From Thecamonas trahens ATCC 50062 (Eukaryota; Apusozoa; Apusomonadida; Apusomonadidae): DNA of 35,839 nt. Position 1 is the stretch's first letter. Each line of letters begins with the position of its first letter. The stretch is from NCBI RefSeq assembly GCF_000142905.1, contig NW_013657670.1, positions 125,094-160,932 of the forward strand. The letters are read 5' to 3'. The translations under genes were made by a program, and so were the position numbers. Positions 9,857 through 18,553 of the stretch are shown here, piece after piece. The notes beneath the pieces are model-generated. The model worked only from the letters and a program-made list of their open reading frames with translations, did not search any database and was not told the origin of the DNA.

Positions 9857-9888
<32 letters not shown>
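9857..9888. repeat. (TG)16 microsatellite
   Basis: A pure TG dinucleotide repeat of 32 bp lies upstream of the METTL6 start. Confidence 0.95.
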
Positions 9889-9890
<2 letters not shown>

Positions 9891-9971
9891 ACGGGGGGGG
9901 AGGGGAGGGACAGGGGACAGTGAGCGGTGATCTCTTTGGATCACCCCTGTACCCCTTACGGTAGACAAGCC

Positions 9972-10105
9972 TCATCCATCCACCACATCCATCCATCCAT
10001 CCACCCTCCATCCATCACCATCACCCTTCGGTACCATTCCTTACCACCACACATTGCATGCTTCTCCACTCACTCTATCCATCTATCTATCTATCTATAT
10101 ATATC
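9972..10105. repeat. Tetranucleotide ATCC / ATCT microsatellites
   Basis: Clusters of ATCC units (about 9972-10015) and of ATCT units ending in a short TA run (about 10078-10105) are separated by mixed sequence. They are non-coding. Confidence 0.8.
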
Positions 10106-10308
10106 TCCCCCAACCCAATCAATGTGATGCCATCAAAGTCCGTCACGGCCATGTGCCTTGCTCTCCTCCGCCAACGTGGCACTCGGCGACAGACCTGCCG
10201 AGTGACGACACGCTCCGGTGACAGCCCCAGCCCCAGCCCCAGCCCCAGCCACACACCTCTCTCTCTCTCACTCTCTACCTCTCCCTCTCCCTCTCCCTCT
10301 CTCCACTC

Positions 10309-13300
10309 ATGGCGGTGACCGAGAGCAGGAGAGAGTCACCGCTATCCCGGCTGCTTGCGGCCGAGACAAGGGAGGCTGTGGCGGGTGTGGTGGCAGGGCT
10401 CAAGCGGAAGCCTCTGGGCCATCCTCCTCGTAGGTGTGCTGGCTGTGGTGTGGGCTTTGGTCTGTTGCGATGGCGCCGTCATTGTCCGCTCTGTGCTCGC
10501 ATTCTCTGTGCGGCATGTCTTTCTTCCCGTTGCGAGCTGCTGCTGCCTCTCTCTTTGCCGCCTGCGGAAGCCTCTCTGCTTGCTCTGCGCATCTGCTCCA
10601 CTTGCCAATCGGACCTTGCTGCTGCTCTTGCTCCGCCTGCTGAGCACTCGCCCTCATTAGCGGCTGGCGATGATGGTTGCACAAAGCCAGTTGAGAGGGT
10701 TCTGCACGTCTCATCGCCGCATGTGCCGTCGATTCTTGTTCCGTCGCCATCAGTGGCTGTCGCCCGGCGGACTCATTCCAAGTTGGAGAGCCACAGCCGA
10801 GTCGACGATGACTACGACGATGAGACGCCGATGTTTGAGCCGTTGCTCTCTCCAAACGAGTCGCTGATGTGGGACATGGACGCATTGGGCGATGTTCTTG
10901 CGGCGTCTGCGGGCGAGCCCGACCCGCCGTTTTCACCGGCTGGCAATCCTGCCGCCGCTGCAACGCCACCGGCGAGCGCGTCGCCGATGACCCGCGCTCG
11001 CCTCCCATCAACCTCGCTCGATCTCCAAGCTCATCCAATTTCTTCCTTTGGCGCGCCGCGGCTCTCGTCGTACAAGTGGTCGTTTCTATCGCGGGCTCCG
11101 AACGCCCTGGCACACGCGCTGGTGTCCCCGGCTCCAGCGAACCCCGCGGTTGAGGAGCCCATGACGCCGACAAGCGAGGCACCGGTGGCAGTCTCAACAC
11201 CGCGGACCACCCAGGTTGAGGCCGCCGTCGCACGGCTCGTAGAAGCTGCGGGCCTGGGCCAGGCGCGCGACATGGTTTTCACACTCTCAGCAGTCCTCAC
11301 GTCGCGGATCGGACTCGCCGCCGGTGATCCGCGCCGCCTGCTTACCTTTGCCCGAGTCCCGCGACTGGCGTTGGCAACGCTCGACGGGAGCCTGGCCACC
11401 GACGCCGATGCTGTCATGTGGTCTGCGCACGCCGGCGCTCTCATCCACCACGACTTGCCGCACTCAGGCATGCTACCTCGACTGGATGCGCCGCGGGTGG
11501 TGGTGCTCGATGCGCCGCTCGGCTCACCCGACGCACCCGACGAGGCCGACCCTCAGGTTTCACGCTTCGTCACGGCCGCCGCGGAACTTGGCGTCTCGCT
11601 GGTTGTCCTGTCACGGTCCGCCTCCAAGTACGCACTTGAGCTTCTGATGCAGGCATCGATCACGGCACTGACGATGGTGCCTTCGGCCACGGTGGGCGCC
11701 ATCGCTGCGGCGGCCGGCGCGCCACGGCTTGACGCACTAGACGCACTCACCACCGACGCTGATGTCGGGGTGGGCCTCGAGCGCTTTGCGCTGCGCTCAG
11801 TGCCTGGCGCGCCACTTGGCTCGCTCCCGCTTGCTCTCTTTGCCGCACACCGGGAGACGACTGCGGCCGCCGGCGTCGCGCTCTCTCGCGCGCTCCACAC
11901 CGAGACCGAGGGCCTTGTGAGCGACGCGGTCTACGTCCGAGTCCTGCGGAAGCGGCTGGATGCACTCAATAGAGTGATCGCGCCCGGCCTCCCGCTGGAG
12001 GTTGCATCTCCTCTGTGGGGTCTGGACACTTTGCCGGCGGCGGCGAGGGTGAGGGTGCTCGCTGCCACATATGTGCCTGCGGCAACGCTTTCCGAAGCTG
12101 CGCCACCGTGTCTTCCACTTGATGAGCAGGAGCTACAGTTTTACGCTGAGCCACGCGGCGACGACAAGGCATGGTCGGTTGCCGGCTACGTCGCGTGGGC
12201 GCTGTCGGAAGCTGATGCAAGCTGTCCGCGGTGCGGACAGGCACTCGCAGATCACGCAACAGTGTTTGTGACTCGCTCAGCAGTCCTCACGCTCGTTCGC
12301 GGCACTCGAACAGGCGAAGCACCGTCGCATGAGCTGCTGGTGCGACGCGAGGGCGAAGCCGAGCTGATGCCGGTGACGCCCGAGGTGGCAGGGCTCTCGT
12401 TTGCCATTTTTGTGGCTCAGCTGGCCGCTTGGGCCATGCCCACCTCGCTGGAGTTTGTTCTGGCTGGAGGCAGGATCGAGCTCGAGGTGGCTCCACTGGC
12501 GACATACCGCGCCAAGCTACCCGGAGCTAGCGACGCACTTTCCCTCGAGGCACCGCTCGTCGACGTTATCGAGTCGTCGCGCGAGTGGGTCCGCCACGTC
12601 GGGATTGCGCTCTACGACACCGTCTTTCTTCTGCTGGTGCACGAGGCGTGCGGCGAGAGCGCGCTCCGCAGAGTGCTTTCGGATAATGGGCCGCTCCAAG
12701 TGCCTGTGCGGCTGCTGTTTGACCGACTGGCAGCGGAACGCGAGGCGTTTGTGGCGTCGGTGAGCAATGGAGGCAGCGATGGGCAGACTGAGGTCATGCT
12801 GGCGCATCTTAACCGGCTGCGTCTGACGCTGCACGCGGCAGCGGGCGAATGGCGTGCGGCGTGTGGAGCGCTGCCTGTGGCCACGCGATGGTTCTCCATC
12901 GACGTCCCGCCGCAGCACGGTCTGCTGCTTGCCGCCGGCTTGACGCATGTGCTTGACGCACCAGGCCTGCGCGACTCGCTCGACGCGCTTGTTGAGCGGA
13001 TCGATGCCGCGGCGCTGGTGCTACTCCCCGAGTCGACGTCGGCTGGTCTGGCAGATGTGTTCCAGTCCGAGCCGTCGTCGCTCATTGCGTTTGCGCTCGG
13101 CTCGAACGCGATGGCGAGCGCGATGGCGAACGCGATGGGCTCCGCAACCACAGGCGGTGACAGCTGCCATGGGTTGGCGTTCGGGGTGACTGTTGACGGG
13201 CTCCCGGGCTGGGGCTTTAGTGTCCTCTCGCTGTTTGAGCCCGAGTTTGCAGCGCTCCGTGGACGAGCCGGAATAGATGAGAGCCTGTTCCGGGCGTCGC

Positions 13301-14118
13301 TCGCGCGATGCATGCAGTGGCAAGCACAGGGCGGCAAGTCGTCGGCGTCGTTTTGCAAGACGCTTGACGAGCGGTTTGTGCTCAAGTCGATGTCGCGGGT
13401 GGAGCTTGAGCACTTTGTGCGCATCGGGACCGAGTACTTTGCGCGGATGGCGCGAGGCGCGCCCTCATGTCTTGCGCGCATCTTTGGAGTGTATCGAGTG
13501 GCGCTGCGGACATGTGAGGCACGACCAAAGGCACACGTGGAGGCGTGGGTGGAGCCTGTGGCGGACGCACTCGGACCGAGCCTGGACGTGCTTGCCGACT
13601 CGCTGGCACAGAGCGGGATGCCAGAAGGTGCACCTGTGGCGAGCGACGAGTTTCTTGTAGTGATGGAGAACGTGCTGTTTGGGGCCTTGGGCGAGTTTGA
13701 CGCAGTCTACGACCTGAAGGGCTCGCAGCGGTCGCGCGAGGCATGCACTGGCGCAACGGTGCGAATGGACGGCAACTTTGGACGCGAGCGCGCGGTGGCG
13801 CCACTCTTCATGCCGCCCGGCCCGCGATCGGAGCTTCTGGAAGCAGCCCGAGCCGACACCGACTGGCTCGTCGAGCACAACATCATGGACTACTCGATGC
13901 TGTTGGCGGTGAGCGAGGCGACCGGAAGCCTGCATGTGGGCATCATCGACTGGCTCCGGCCGTATACCTGGGACAAAAAGGTCGAGTCACAGCTCAAGAC
14001 GCGTCTCGAGGGGCTTCGGCGGGCCAAAGCCCGTGTGCCCACCGTCATCCCTCCGCCCGACTACGCCCGGCGTTTTCTTGCTGCCATCGAGTCCTATCTC
14101 CCAGCCCTGCCACCTTGA
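10309..14118 (+). CDS. PIKFYVE: PIKfyve/Fab1 phosphatidylinositol-3-phosphate 5-kinase
   Basis: The protein has 1,269 residues, short compared with about 2,000 for animal and yeast Fab1. A FYVE-type zinc finger at 43-99 has the full Cys pattern C43-x2-C-x12-C-x2-C-x4-C-x2-C-x25-C-x2-C99. Its basic motif reads WRRHC rather than RRHHCR, and the upstream WxxD is not evident. A Ser/Pro-rich linker is followed by a chaperonin/TCP1-like domain (about 340-500) and the conserved Cys-rich region with CPRCG (about 640-650). The C-terminal PIPK domain (about 980-1269) contains FVLKS (Lys1026), DLKGS (1135-1139), IMDYSMLL and GIIDW (Asp1214), then the PIKfyve-specific YTWDKKVE. The expected reaction is PI3P to PI(3,5)P2 on endosomal or lysosomal membranes. 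The ATG at 10309 follows a CT tract and is kept as start. ACTR10 follows on the same strand. Confidence 0.93.
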   Translation: MAVTESRRESPLSRLLAAETREAVAGVVAGLKRKPLGHPPRRCAGCGVGFGLLRWRRHCPLCARILCAACLSSRCELLLPLSLPPAEASLLALRICSTCQSDLAAALAPPAEHSPSLAAGDDGCTKPVERVLHVSSPHVPSILVPSPSVAVARRTHSKLESHSRVDDDYDDETPMFEPLLSPNESLMWDMDALGDVLAASAGEPDPPFSPAGNPAAAATPPASASPMTRARLPSTSLDLQAHPISSFGAPRLSSYKWSFLSRAPNALAHALVSPAPANPAVEEPMTPTSEAPVAVSTPRTTQVEAAVARLVEAAGLGQARDMVFTLSAVLTSRIGLAAGDPRRLLTFARVPRLALATLDGSLATDADAVMWSAHAGALIHHDLPHSGMLPRLDAPRVVVLDAPLGSPDAPDEADPQVSRFVTAAAELGVSLVVLSRSASKYALELLMQASITALTMVPSATVGAIAAAAGAPRLDALDALTTDADVGVGLERFALRSVPGAPLGSLPLALFAAHRETTAAAGVALSRALHTETEGLVSDAVYVRVLRKRLDALNRVIAPGLPLEVASPLWGLDTLPAAARVRVLAATYVPAATLSEAAPPCLPLDEQELQFYAEPRGDDKAWSVAGYVAWALSEADASCPRCGQALADHATVFVTRSAVLTLVRGTRTGEAPSHELLVRREGEAELMPVTPEVAGLSFAIFVAQLAAWAMPTSLEFVLAGGRIELEVAPLATYRAKLPGASDALSLEAPLVDVIESSREWVRHVGIALYDTVFLLLVHEACGESALRRVLSDNGPLQVPVRLLFDRLAAEREAFVASVSNGGSDGQTEVMLAHLNRLRLTLHAAAGEWRAACGALPVATRWFSIDVPPQHGLLLAAGLTHVLDAPGLRDSLDALVERIDAAALVLLPESTSAGLADVFQSEPSSLIAFALGSNAMASAMANAMGSATTGGDSCHGLAFGVTVDGLPGWGFSVLSLFEPEFAALRGRAGIDESLFRASLARCMQWQAQGGKSSASFCKTLDERFVLKSMSRVELEHFVRIGTEYFARMARGAPSCLARIFGVYRVALRTCEARPKAHVEAWVEPVADALGPSLDVLADSLAQSGMPEGAPVASDEFLVVMENVLFGALGEFDAVYDLKGSQRSREACTGATVRMDGNFGRERAVAPLFMPPGPRSELLEAARADTDWLVEHNIMDYSMLLAVSEATGSLHVGIIDWLRPYTWDKKVESQLKTRLEGLRRAKARVPTVIPPPDYARRFLAAIESYLPALPP

Positions 14119-14264
14119 GCCTCGTAAACGAGACTGCAGCACCACGGACCGACGCTGTCACAAGTCGTTCACAGCCGCCAGCCGTGACGAGAGCCGCCGC
14201 CGACCCCCCCCCCCTCCCCCCCCCCCAACCCACACACACAGCGGCAGCCACCCCACTCACCTCC
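14119..14264 (+). promoter_or_regulatory. C-tract-bearing spacer between PIKfyve and ACTR10
   Basis: This 146-bp spacer carries a long C run with one T (about 14204-14226) followed by CACACACAC about 40 bp before the ACTR10 ATG. It matches the C-rich sense-strand tracts before several other genes here. Confidence 0.45.
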
Positions 14265-15563
14265 ATGGCGTTCTACTCGACAGAAAAGGCAGCGATTGTG
14301 CTGGACATTGGGTGCACACATGTCCGTGTGGGCCTTGCCGGTGAGCCGTTTCCCCGGGCGACGCTGGCGTCGTCGCTGGCACTGCCTGACGGACGGGTGC
14401 TGTCACTGGCGGTCGTCCGACCGACACACTTTCAGCGGGGATCGGATCCCGAGTGGCGGGAGGCGACTGCGCTGTGGCTGCGGAGTCTAGTAGGCGAAAC
14501 GCTGCAGGTTGATCCGACTGAGCGCCGCCTGGTGGTAGCCGAGGACGTGTCGACGCCATCGCGCTTTCGCAATGCGCTGGCCCATGTTGCTCTCGCCGAG
14601 CTGGGCATGGTCTCGCTGCTGATGCATCCTGCCGGCGCGCTGGGGCTGCTGGCGCTCCGGCTGCCGACGGCTCTAGTGGTTGACGTCGGCGGAGCAGCGG
14701 CGCGGACGCTACCTGTGGTTGACTCGATGCCGCTGCTGACGGTGGCCCGCGAGTCCGATGCCGCCGGCGCGCTCATCGACGCCAACATTGGCCGGCTGCT
14801 GCGACAGCACGCCAAGATCCGCCCGCCGTGGGCACCAGCGCACGATCTGGGCGATCTGCCGGGCGACGAGACGGATGCGTGCCTGGACGACCCTGCGTGG
14901 CGCGAGTGGGCGGGCGCGGCGTTGGGCAGCAGTGGCGGGCGCGGCGGCGACGAGCCGGGCGAGCTGCCGCGGGACGTGGTGGAGGACTTTAAGGTCAAGG
15001 CATGCTTTGTGCGACTGGGCGAGGGCGACAAGCTGGATGCCGGCGCCACGCCGCCGCCGGATACCAGTGCCGACGTGCACCTGAGCCATGGGCTGGAGAC
15101 AGTGTACGACATCCAGGGCTGCGTCCGCGGCCTGGCCGCCGAGGTTCTTTTCCACAGCAATAACGCGGCGGAGATTGTGAGTCTGCCCGAGCTTGTGCTC
15201 CTCACGCTGGTTGCGGCGCCGATGGATGTCCGCGGGACGCTCGCGCAGAACATTGTGGTCATCGGCGGCTCTGCGTCACTGCCTGGCCTGCACCGGCGGC
15301 TTGGCTTTGAGCTCGATGCGCTGGTGTCGTCGGATGGGCGATTCCGCGAGCTTGCGCCGCTTGCAGGGCGGTTTCGGTTTGTGCCGTCACCGCACGGGCC
15401 GGACCACCTGGCATGGACGGGCGCGTCGCTTGTTGGCGCCATGACCGAGTACCTGCCACAAACCTCGATCTCGCGCGACGAGTATCTGGACGAGCCCAAG
15501 ATTCCCGACTGGTCTGTGGTGGGCTCGCAGGCGGACTTTGCGCATCTCTTCCACGACCTGTGA
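14265..15563 (+). CDS. ACTR10: Actin-related protein 10/11, dynactin pointed-end subunit
   Basis: The protein is 432 residues from the ATG at 14265 (MAFYSTEKAAIVLDIG). The actin-fold nucleotide loops are recognisable: VLDIGCTHVRVGLAGE at the N-terminus, VVDVGG in the middle and VVIGGSASLPG near the C-terminus. Three segments match animal ACTR10 rather than conventional actin: PRDVVEDFKVKACFV, LAQNIVVIGGSASLPGLHRRL and the IPDW motif near the end. Arp11 caps the pointed end of the Arp1 filament in dynactin, the dynein activator. The central insertion (about 200-240) is Asp/Gly-rich and longer than in animals. The frame is open upstream into the PIKfyve gene, but that part is a shadow frame. 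The stop lies 47 bp from that of coatomer zeta on the other strand. Confidence 0.9.
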   Translation: MAFYSTEKAAIVLDIGCTHVRVGLAGEPFPRATLASSLALPDGRVLSLAVVRPTHFQRGSDPEWREATALWLRSLVGETLQVDPTERRLVVAEDVSTPSRFRNALAHVALAELGMVSLLMHPAGALGLLALRLPTALVVDVGGAAARTLPVVDSMPLLTVARESDAAGALIDANIGRLLRQHAKIRPPWAPAHDLGDLPGDETDACLDDPAWREWAGAALGSSGGRGGDEPGELPRDVVEDFKVKACFVRLGEGDKLDAGATPPPDTSADVHLSHGLETVYDIQGCVRGLAAEVLFHSNNAAEIVSLPELVLLTLVAAPMDVRGTLAQNIVVIGGSASLPGLHRRLGFELDALVSSDGRFRELAPLAGRFRFVPSPHGPDHLAWTGASLVGAMTEYLPQTSISRDEYLDEPKIPDWSVVGSQADFAHLFHDL

Positions 15564-15610
15564 GGCGTGTGAGGCCGGGCTGAACAAAGCTGTGGATGTT
15601 ACTGGCTCGT

Positions 15611-15975
15611 CTACGAGAGCAGAGCGCGCTTGAGCTTGTCGAGACCCTTGTCCATGGCGGACGACGCGGCCTTGGCAAGCTTCTTGGAGCCGCGCGGCTC
15701 GTTGCGGATGCGCTCGACAAGGATCTCGGGAGTGGTCTCGATGATGATGCCGTTGTCGACCATCTCGTCGAGCAGCAGCAGGACCGAGGTGAGGTGCTCG
15801 AGAATGGCGAGGGCATCGACCTGGTCCTTCATGTGAATGAATAGCGTGTCATACATACCATCCAGGACCGACATGAGGATGAGCTCGTTTTCGTGCGGGG
15901 CGCCGACAACGTACATGGCCACATCCGCTGCCACCCGATACACGCACGTGTAGCCATTGAACAGCACGACCTCAG
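15611..15975 (-). CDS. COPZ: Coatomer subunit zeta, C-terminal part (5' end lost toward assembly gap)
   Basis: About 120 residues are securely coding: EVVLFNGYTCVYRVAADVAMYVVG, then NELILMSVLDG, LAILEHL and LLLDEMVDNGIIIET, ending in KLKRALLS. This is the longin-domain C-terminal half and tail of zeta-COP, the small subunit that pairs with gamma-COP in the COPI coat for Golgi-to-ER traffic. The N-terminal 50-70 residues are missing and probably lie in or beyond the N gap at 16232-16629. The upstream edge is a run of 19 G on the sense strand followed by CAG, which can be read either as a splice acceptor or as a poly-Gly insertion. The open frame continues to about 16034 with plausible but unmatched sequence. 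Confidence 0.88.
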
Positions 15976-16231
15976 CTGCCCCCCCCCCCCCCCCCCCACC
16001 TACGAGTTCGTCCCCCAACACCGAATACACAGTGAGTCCAGCATGCCCGCCCCCTTCTTCCCCCTTCTCCGCCGGACCCCCTCCCCCTCCCTCCTTCCCC
16101 ATTTCCTCCTCCCTCCCTCTTCCCTTCTTCCCTTCTTCCCCTCTCCCTCTCCCTTCCCCTCCTCCCTCTCCCTCTCCCTTCCCCTCCTCCCTCTCTCTTC
16201 CCCTCCCCCCCCCCTCCTCCTCCCCCCCCAT

Positions 16232-16629
16232 NNNNNNNNNNNNNNNNNNNNNNNNNNNNNNNNNNNNNNNNNNNNNNNNNNNNNNNNNNNNNNNNNNNNN
16301 NNNNNNNNNNNNNNNNNNNNNNNNNNNNNNNNNNNNNNNNNNNNNNNNNNNNNNNNNNNNNNNNNNNNNNNNNNNNNNNNNNNNNNNNNNNNNNNNNNNN
16401 NNNNNNNNNNNNNNNNNNNNNNNNNNNNNNNNNNNNNNNNNNNNNNNNNNNNNNNNNNNNNNNNNNNNNNNNNNNNNNNNNNNNNNNNNNNNNNNNNNNN
16501 NNNNNNNNNNNNNNNNNNNNNNNNNNNNNNNNNNNNNNNNNNNNNNNNNNNNNNNNNNNNNNNNNNNNNNNNNNNNNNNNNNNNNNNNNNNNNNNNNNNN
16601 NNNNNNNNNNNNNNNNNNNNNNNNNNNNN
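16232..16629. other. Assembly gap (398 N)
   Basis: A run of 398 undetermined bases is flanked by CT-rich and ACC-repeat DNA. Reading frames that appear to cross it have no meaning. Confidence 1.
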
Positions 16630-16678
16630 GGTCAACCACCACCACCACCAACCACCACCACCACTCCCCTCAGTATCT

Positions 16679-16810
16679 CCCCCCCCCCCCCCCCCTCCCT
16701 CACACGTCACGTCATGCGCTTCCGTCCCGTCGTTCCTTCCTTCCACCCCCTCCCCTTCCCCCTTCCCCCCCTCCTCCCTCCACACTCACCCCCCTCCCCC
16801 CCCCCCCCCC
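16679..16810 (+). repeat. C-rich tracts directly upstream of the BPI-like gene
   Basis: C runs at about 16679-16695 and 16789-16810 are joined by CT-rich DNA. The second run ends 7 bp before the start codon. Confidence 0.8.
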
Positions 16811-16817
16811 TATCACG

Positions 16818-18350
16818 ATGCACTTCTTCCTCTCCCTGCTGGTGGTGGCTACTACCATGGCGGTGGCAGTCTCTGCCGCAGGCCCGCGGGCATACGTAGA
16901 GACGGCGTACTCGCACACCCTCACCACCGCCCTTCGTGACGCCTCCCTGGACGTCTTCCATGACAAGTTCTCGTCGGTTGCTCTTCCGGATGTGGCGGGA
17001 AGGGCATCAGCCTTTATTGGCTCGGTCGACTATGCTCTTCGCTCGCTGCTGCTGCAATCGGTGGCTTTGAACAACGCCCAGCTGGTCTTCCTCCCTCCCT
17101 CCCGCATCGTTGTCAAGTCGGTCGATCTGGCCGCCGCCGCCTCCTTCCACTGGTCCTACCGCGAGGTTGCCTGGCCGCATGCGTCAGATGGCGGTTCGGG
17201 CACTGCTCGCGTCTCCCGGACCTCGGTCGAGCTCACCATCGAGCTCAGCAAGGCTGAAGATGGCCGGCCTACCGTCGCCGTCGCCGATGCCAACGTCGTC
17301 GTTGGCGAGCTCGACATCTCGCTTTCGGGCGGCGCGTCGTGGCTGTACAAGTTTGTTCTGGGTGCGTTCAAGGCCCACGCTGTCGACTCGCTTCAGTCTG
17401 CGCTCCGCGACGCCGTCGTCGACGCCTTTACCGAGCAGGCCTCGGCCTTTGTCGCCGCCCTCCCGCTCCGTCTTGACCTCGGCGCCAAGACCGGTCTACC
17501 TGTCGGCACCGTGGACCTCTCGCTTGTTGCCGCGCCCGTTGTTGACGACGCCTTTGTCCGCTCTTCGCACCTCGGACGCATCGTTGATCCGGCCGACCCG
17601 GCCCACGCCTACGAGCCCACCGTCGAGGTTGGCCCGCTCCCGGCGCTCGACTCGGGTCGCGACGTCCAAATGGCGGTCTCCGCCGGCTTGCTCAACTCGG
17701 ACTTTTCCTACATGTATGCCACCAAGGCGCTCAACACCCAGCTGGTGGCGCTTCCGGCATCGTCGCCCATCCAGCTCTTGGTCTCCAACTTTCGCCAGAT
17801 GGTCCCTGCGCTTGCCAAGTACTTTAAGGACTCGCAGCAGATGCTAGCAGTGGTGACACTCGACGCCCCGCCGAACATCACCCTCTCTGCCTCCCGTGGC
17901 GTTCTCCTGGAGGCCCACGCAAGCATCGCGTTCTCGGTCTACCCCGACGGGATTGTGGTGACCGACCCGGCCACCGCGCCCGCCGCCGCCTTTGCCTACG
18001 AGCTTGGTGCCGTCTTCAAGGCTTCGGCCTCCTTTGCCCTGGCACCGGCCTCGGCACCGCCCTCGCACACCCTCCTTGTCGGCTCGGTGGCGGGCCTCGA
18101 TGTCGACCTCTCCGCCCGCCGCTCCGCCATCGGGCCGGTCGACGCCACCACCACCTCGCAGTTTGCCAACTTTGCTCTCCACCGGGTCCTCGTCCCGCAG
18201 CTCAACGGCTACCTCTCCACCGGCTACCCACTCCCGCTTGCCGCCGGCATCGACCTCGTCGATCCCGAGCTTACCACCCTCGACGGCGCCTTTCTCATCA
18301 ACTCGGGCGTCAAGATCTCCGCTGCTCTCCTTGAGTCGCTCCTCGAGTAA
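16818..18350 (+). CDS. Secreted BPI/LBP/CETP-like lipid-binding protein
   Basis: The protein is 510 residues from the ATG at 16818. A signal peptide (residues 1 to about 21, MHFFLSLLVVATTMAVAVSA) is followed by two pseudo-symmetric halves with long amphipathic beta-strands and Leu-rich helices, as in BPI-family boomerang folds. Supporting features are the length (human BPI is about 487), the N-half phrase LGAFKAHAVDSLQSALRDAV, the mid-protein SAGLLNSDFSYM, the C-half LQ/LN-rich end (VLVPQLNGYLSTGYPLPL, then FLINSGVKISAALL) and no transmembrane segment after the signal. BPI-type proteins bind lipopolysaccharide or other lipids; for a bacterivorous protist a phagosomal or secreted role would be reasonable, but this is inference. 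No second Cys pair typical of mammalian BPI is obvious. The Vms1-like gene follows on the same strand. Confidence 0.8.
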   Translation: MHFFLSLLVVATTMAVAVSAAGPRAYVETAYSHTLTTALRDASLDVFHDKFSSVALPDVAGRASAFIGSVDYALRSLLLQSVALNNAQLVFLPPSRIVVKSVDLAAAASFHWSYREVAWPHASDGGSGTARVSRTSVELTIELSKAEDGRPTVAVADANVVVGELDISLSGGASWLYKFVLGAFKAHAVDSLQSALRDAVVDAFTEQASAFVAALPLRLDLGAKTGLPVGTVDLSLVAAPVVDDAFVRSSHLGRIVDPADPAHAYEPTVEVGPLPALDSGRDVQMAVSAGLLNSDFSYMYATKALNTQLVALPASSPIQLLVSNFRQMVPALAKYFKDSQQMLAVVTLDAPPNITLSASRGVLLEAHASIAFSVYPDGIVVTDPATAPAAAFAYELGAVFKASASFALAPASAPPSHTLLVGSVAGLDVDLSARRSAIGPVDATTTSQFANFALHRVLVPQLNGYLSTGYPLPLAAGIDLVDPELTTLDGAFLINSGVKISAALLESLLE

Positions 18351-18553
18351 TCGAGCCACACCAAGCCCACAAAGAACGACAGCCAGTCACACAAAACACC
18401 ATCAAGAACCACACAGAGCCAACGACGTCCGTAATCCTCTCCCCCCTCCCTCTCTCTTGCGCTTCCCTTCCATTCGGCTCGTCCACGACTTCCACCTCAC
18501 CTCCCCCCCCCCCCCCCCCCCTCCCCCCCACCCCCTCCCCACCTCTCACCACC
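18351..18553 (+). promoter_or_regulatory. Spacer with C tract upstream of the Vms1-like gene
   Basis: This 203-bp spacer holds a C run (about 18503-18521) and CCCCACCCCC words that end about 15 bp before the start codon (caccaccATGG). No gene is seen. Confidence 0.5.

Larger units (their letters stand above)
9653..10308. promoter_or_regulatory. Divergent intergenic region between METTL6 and PIKfyve, microsatellite-rich
   Basis: No gene is seen. Simple repeats occur in order: (TG)16 at 9857-9888, CATC/ATCC words (about 9972-10020), ATCT/TATC words (about 10078-10105), CAGCCC units (about 10221-10250) and a CT-rich block (about 10256-10304) that ends at the PIKfyve start codon. The CT block is on the sense strand of the downstream gene. 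Confidence 0.7.
15976..16817. other. Low-complexity and gapped region between COPZ and the BPI-like gene
   Basis: The region consists of a C run (15979-15997), a short non-repetitive stretch (15998-16040), CT-rich DNA (16040-16231), the N gap (16232-16629), ACC repeats (about 16634-16663) and C-rich runs up to the next ATG. Apart from the missing 5' exon(s) of COPZ, I see no gene. Confidence 0.75.

Noticed and set aside
9653..9892. 80-codon extension of METTL6 through the TG repeat
   Set aside because: It starts in a microsatellite (Thr-His repeats), lacks a usable ATG, and the family homology starts later.
9857..10105. CRISPR-like or satellite array
   Set aside because: The repeats are 2-4 bp microsatellites without spacers.
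13743..14264. Long N-terminal extension of ACTR10 overlapping PIKfyve
   Set aside because: The overlap lies in the PIPK catalytic domain in another frame and reads as Arg/Ala/His-rich shadow; ACTR10 homology begins at 14265.
15957..16817. Open frames crossing the N gap (both strands)
   Set aside because: They are made of undetermined bases and Pro/Gly low complexity; the BPI-like protein begins with its own signal peptide at 16818.
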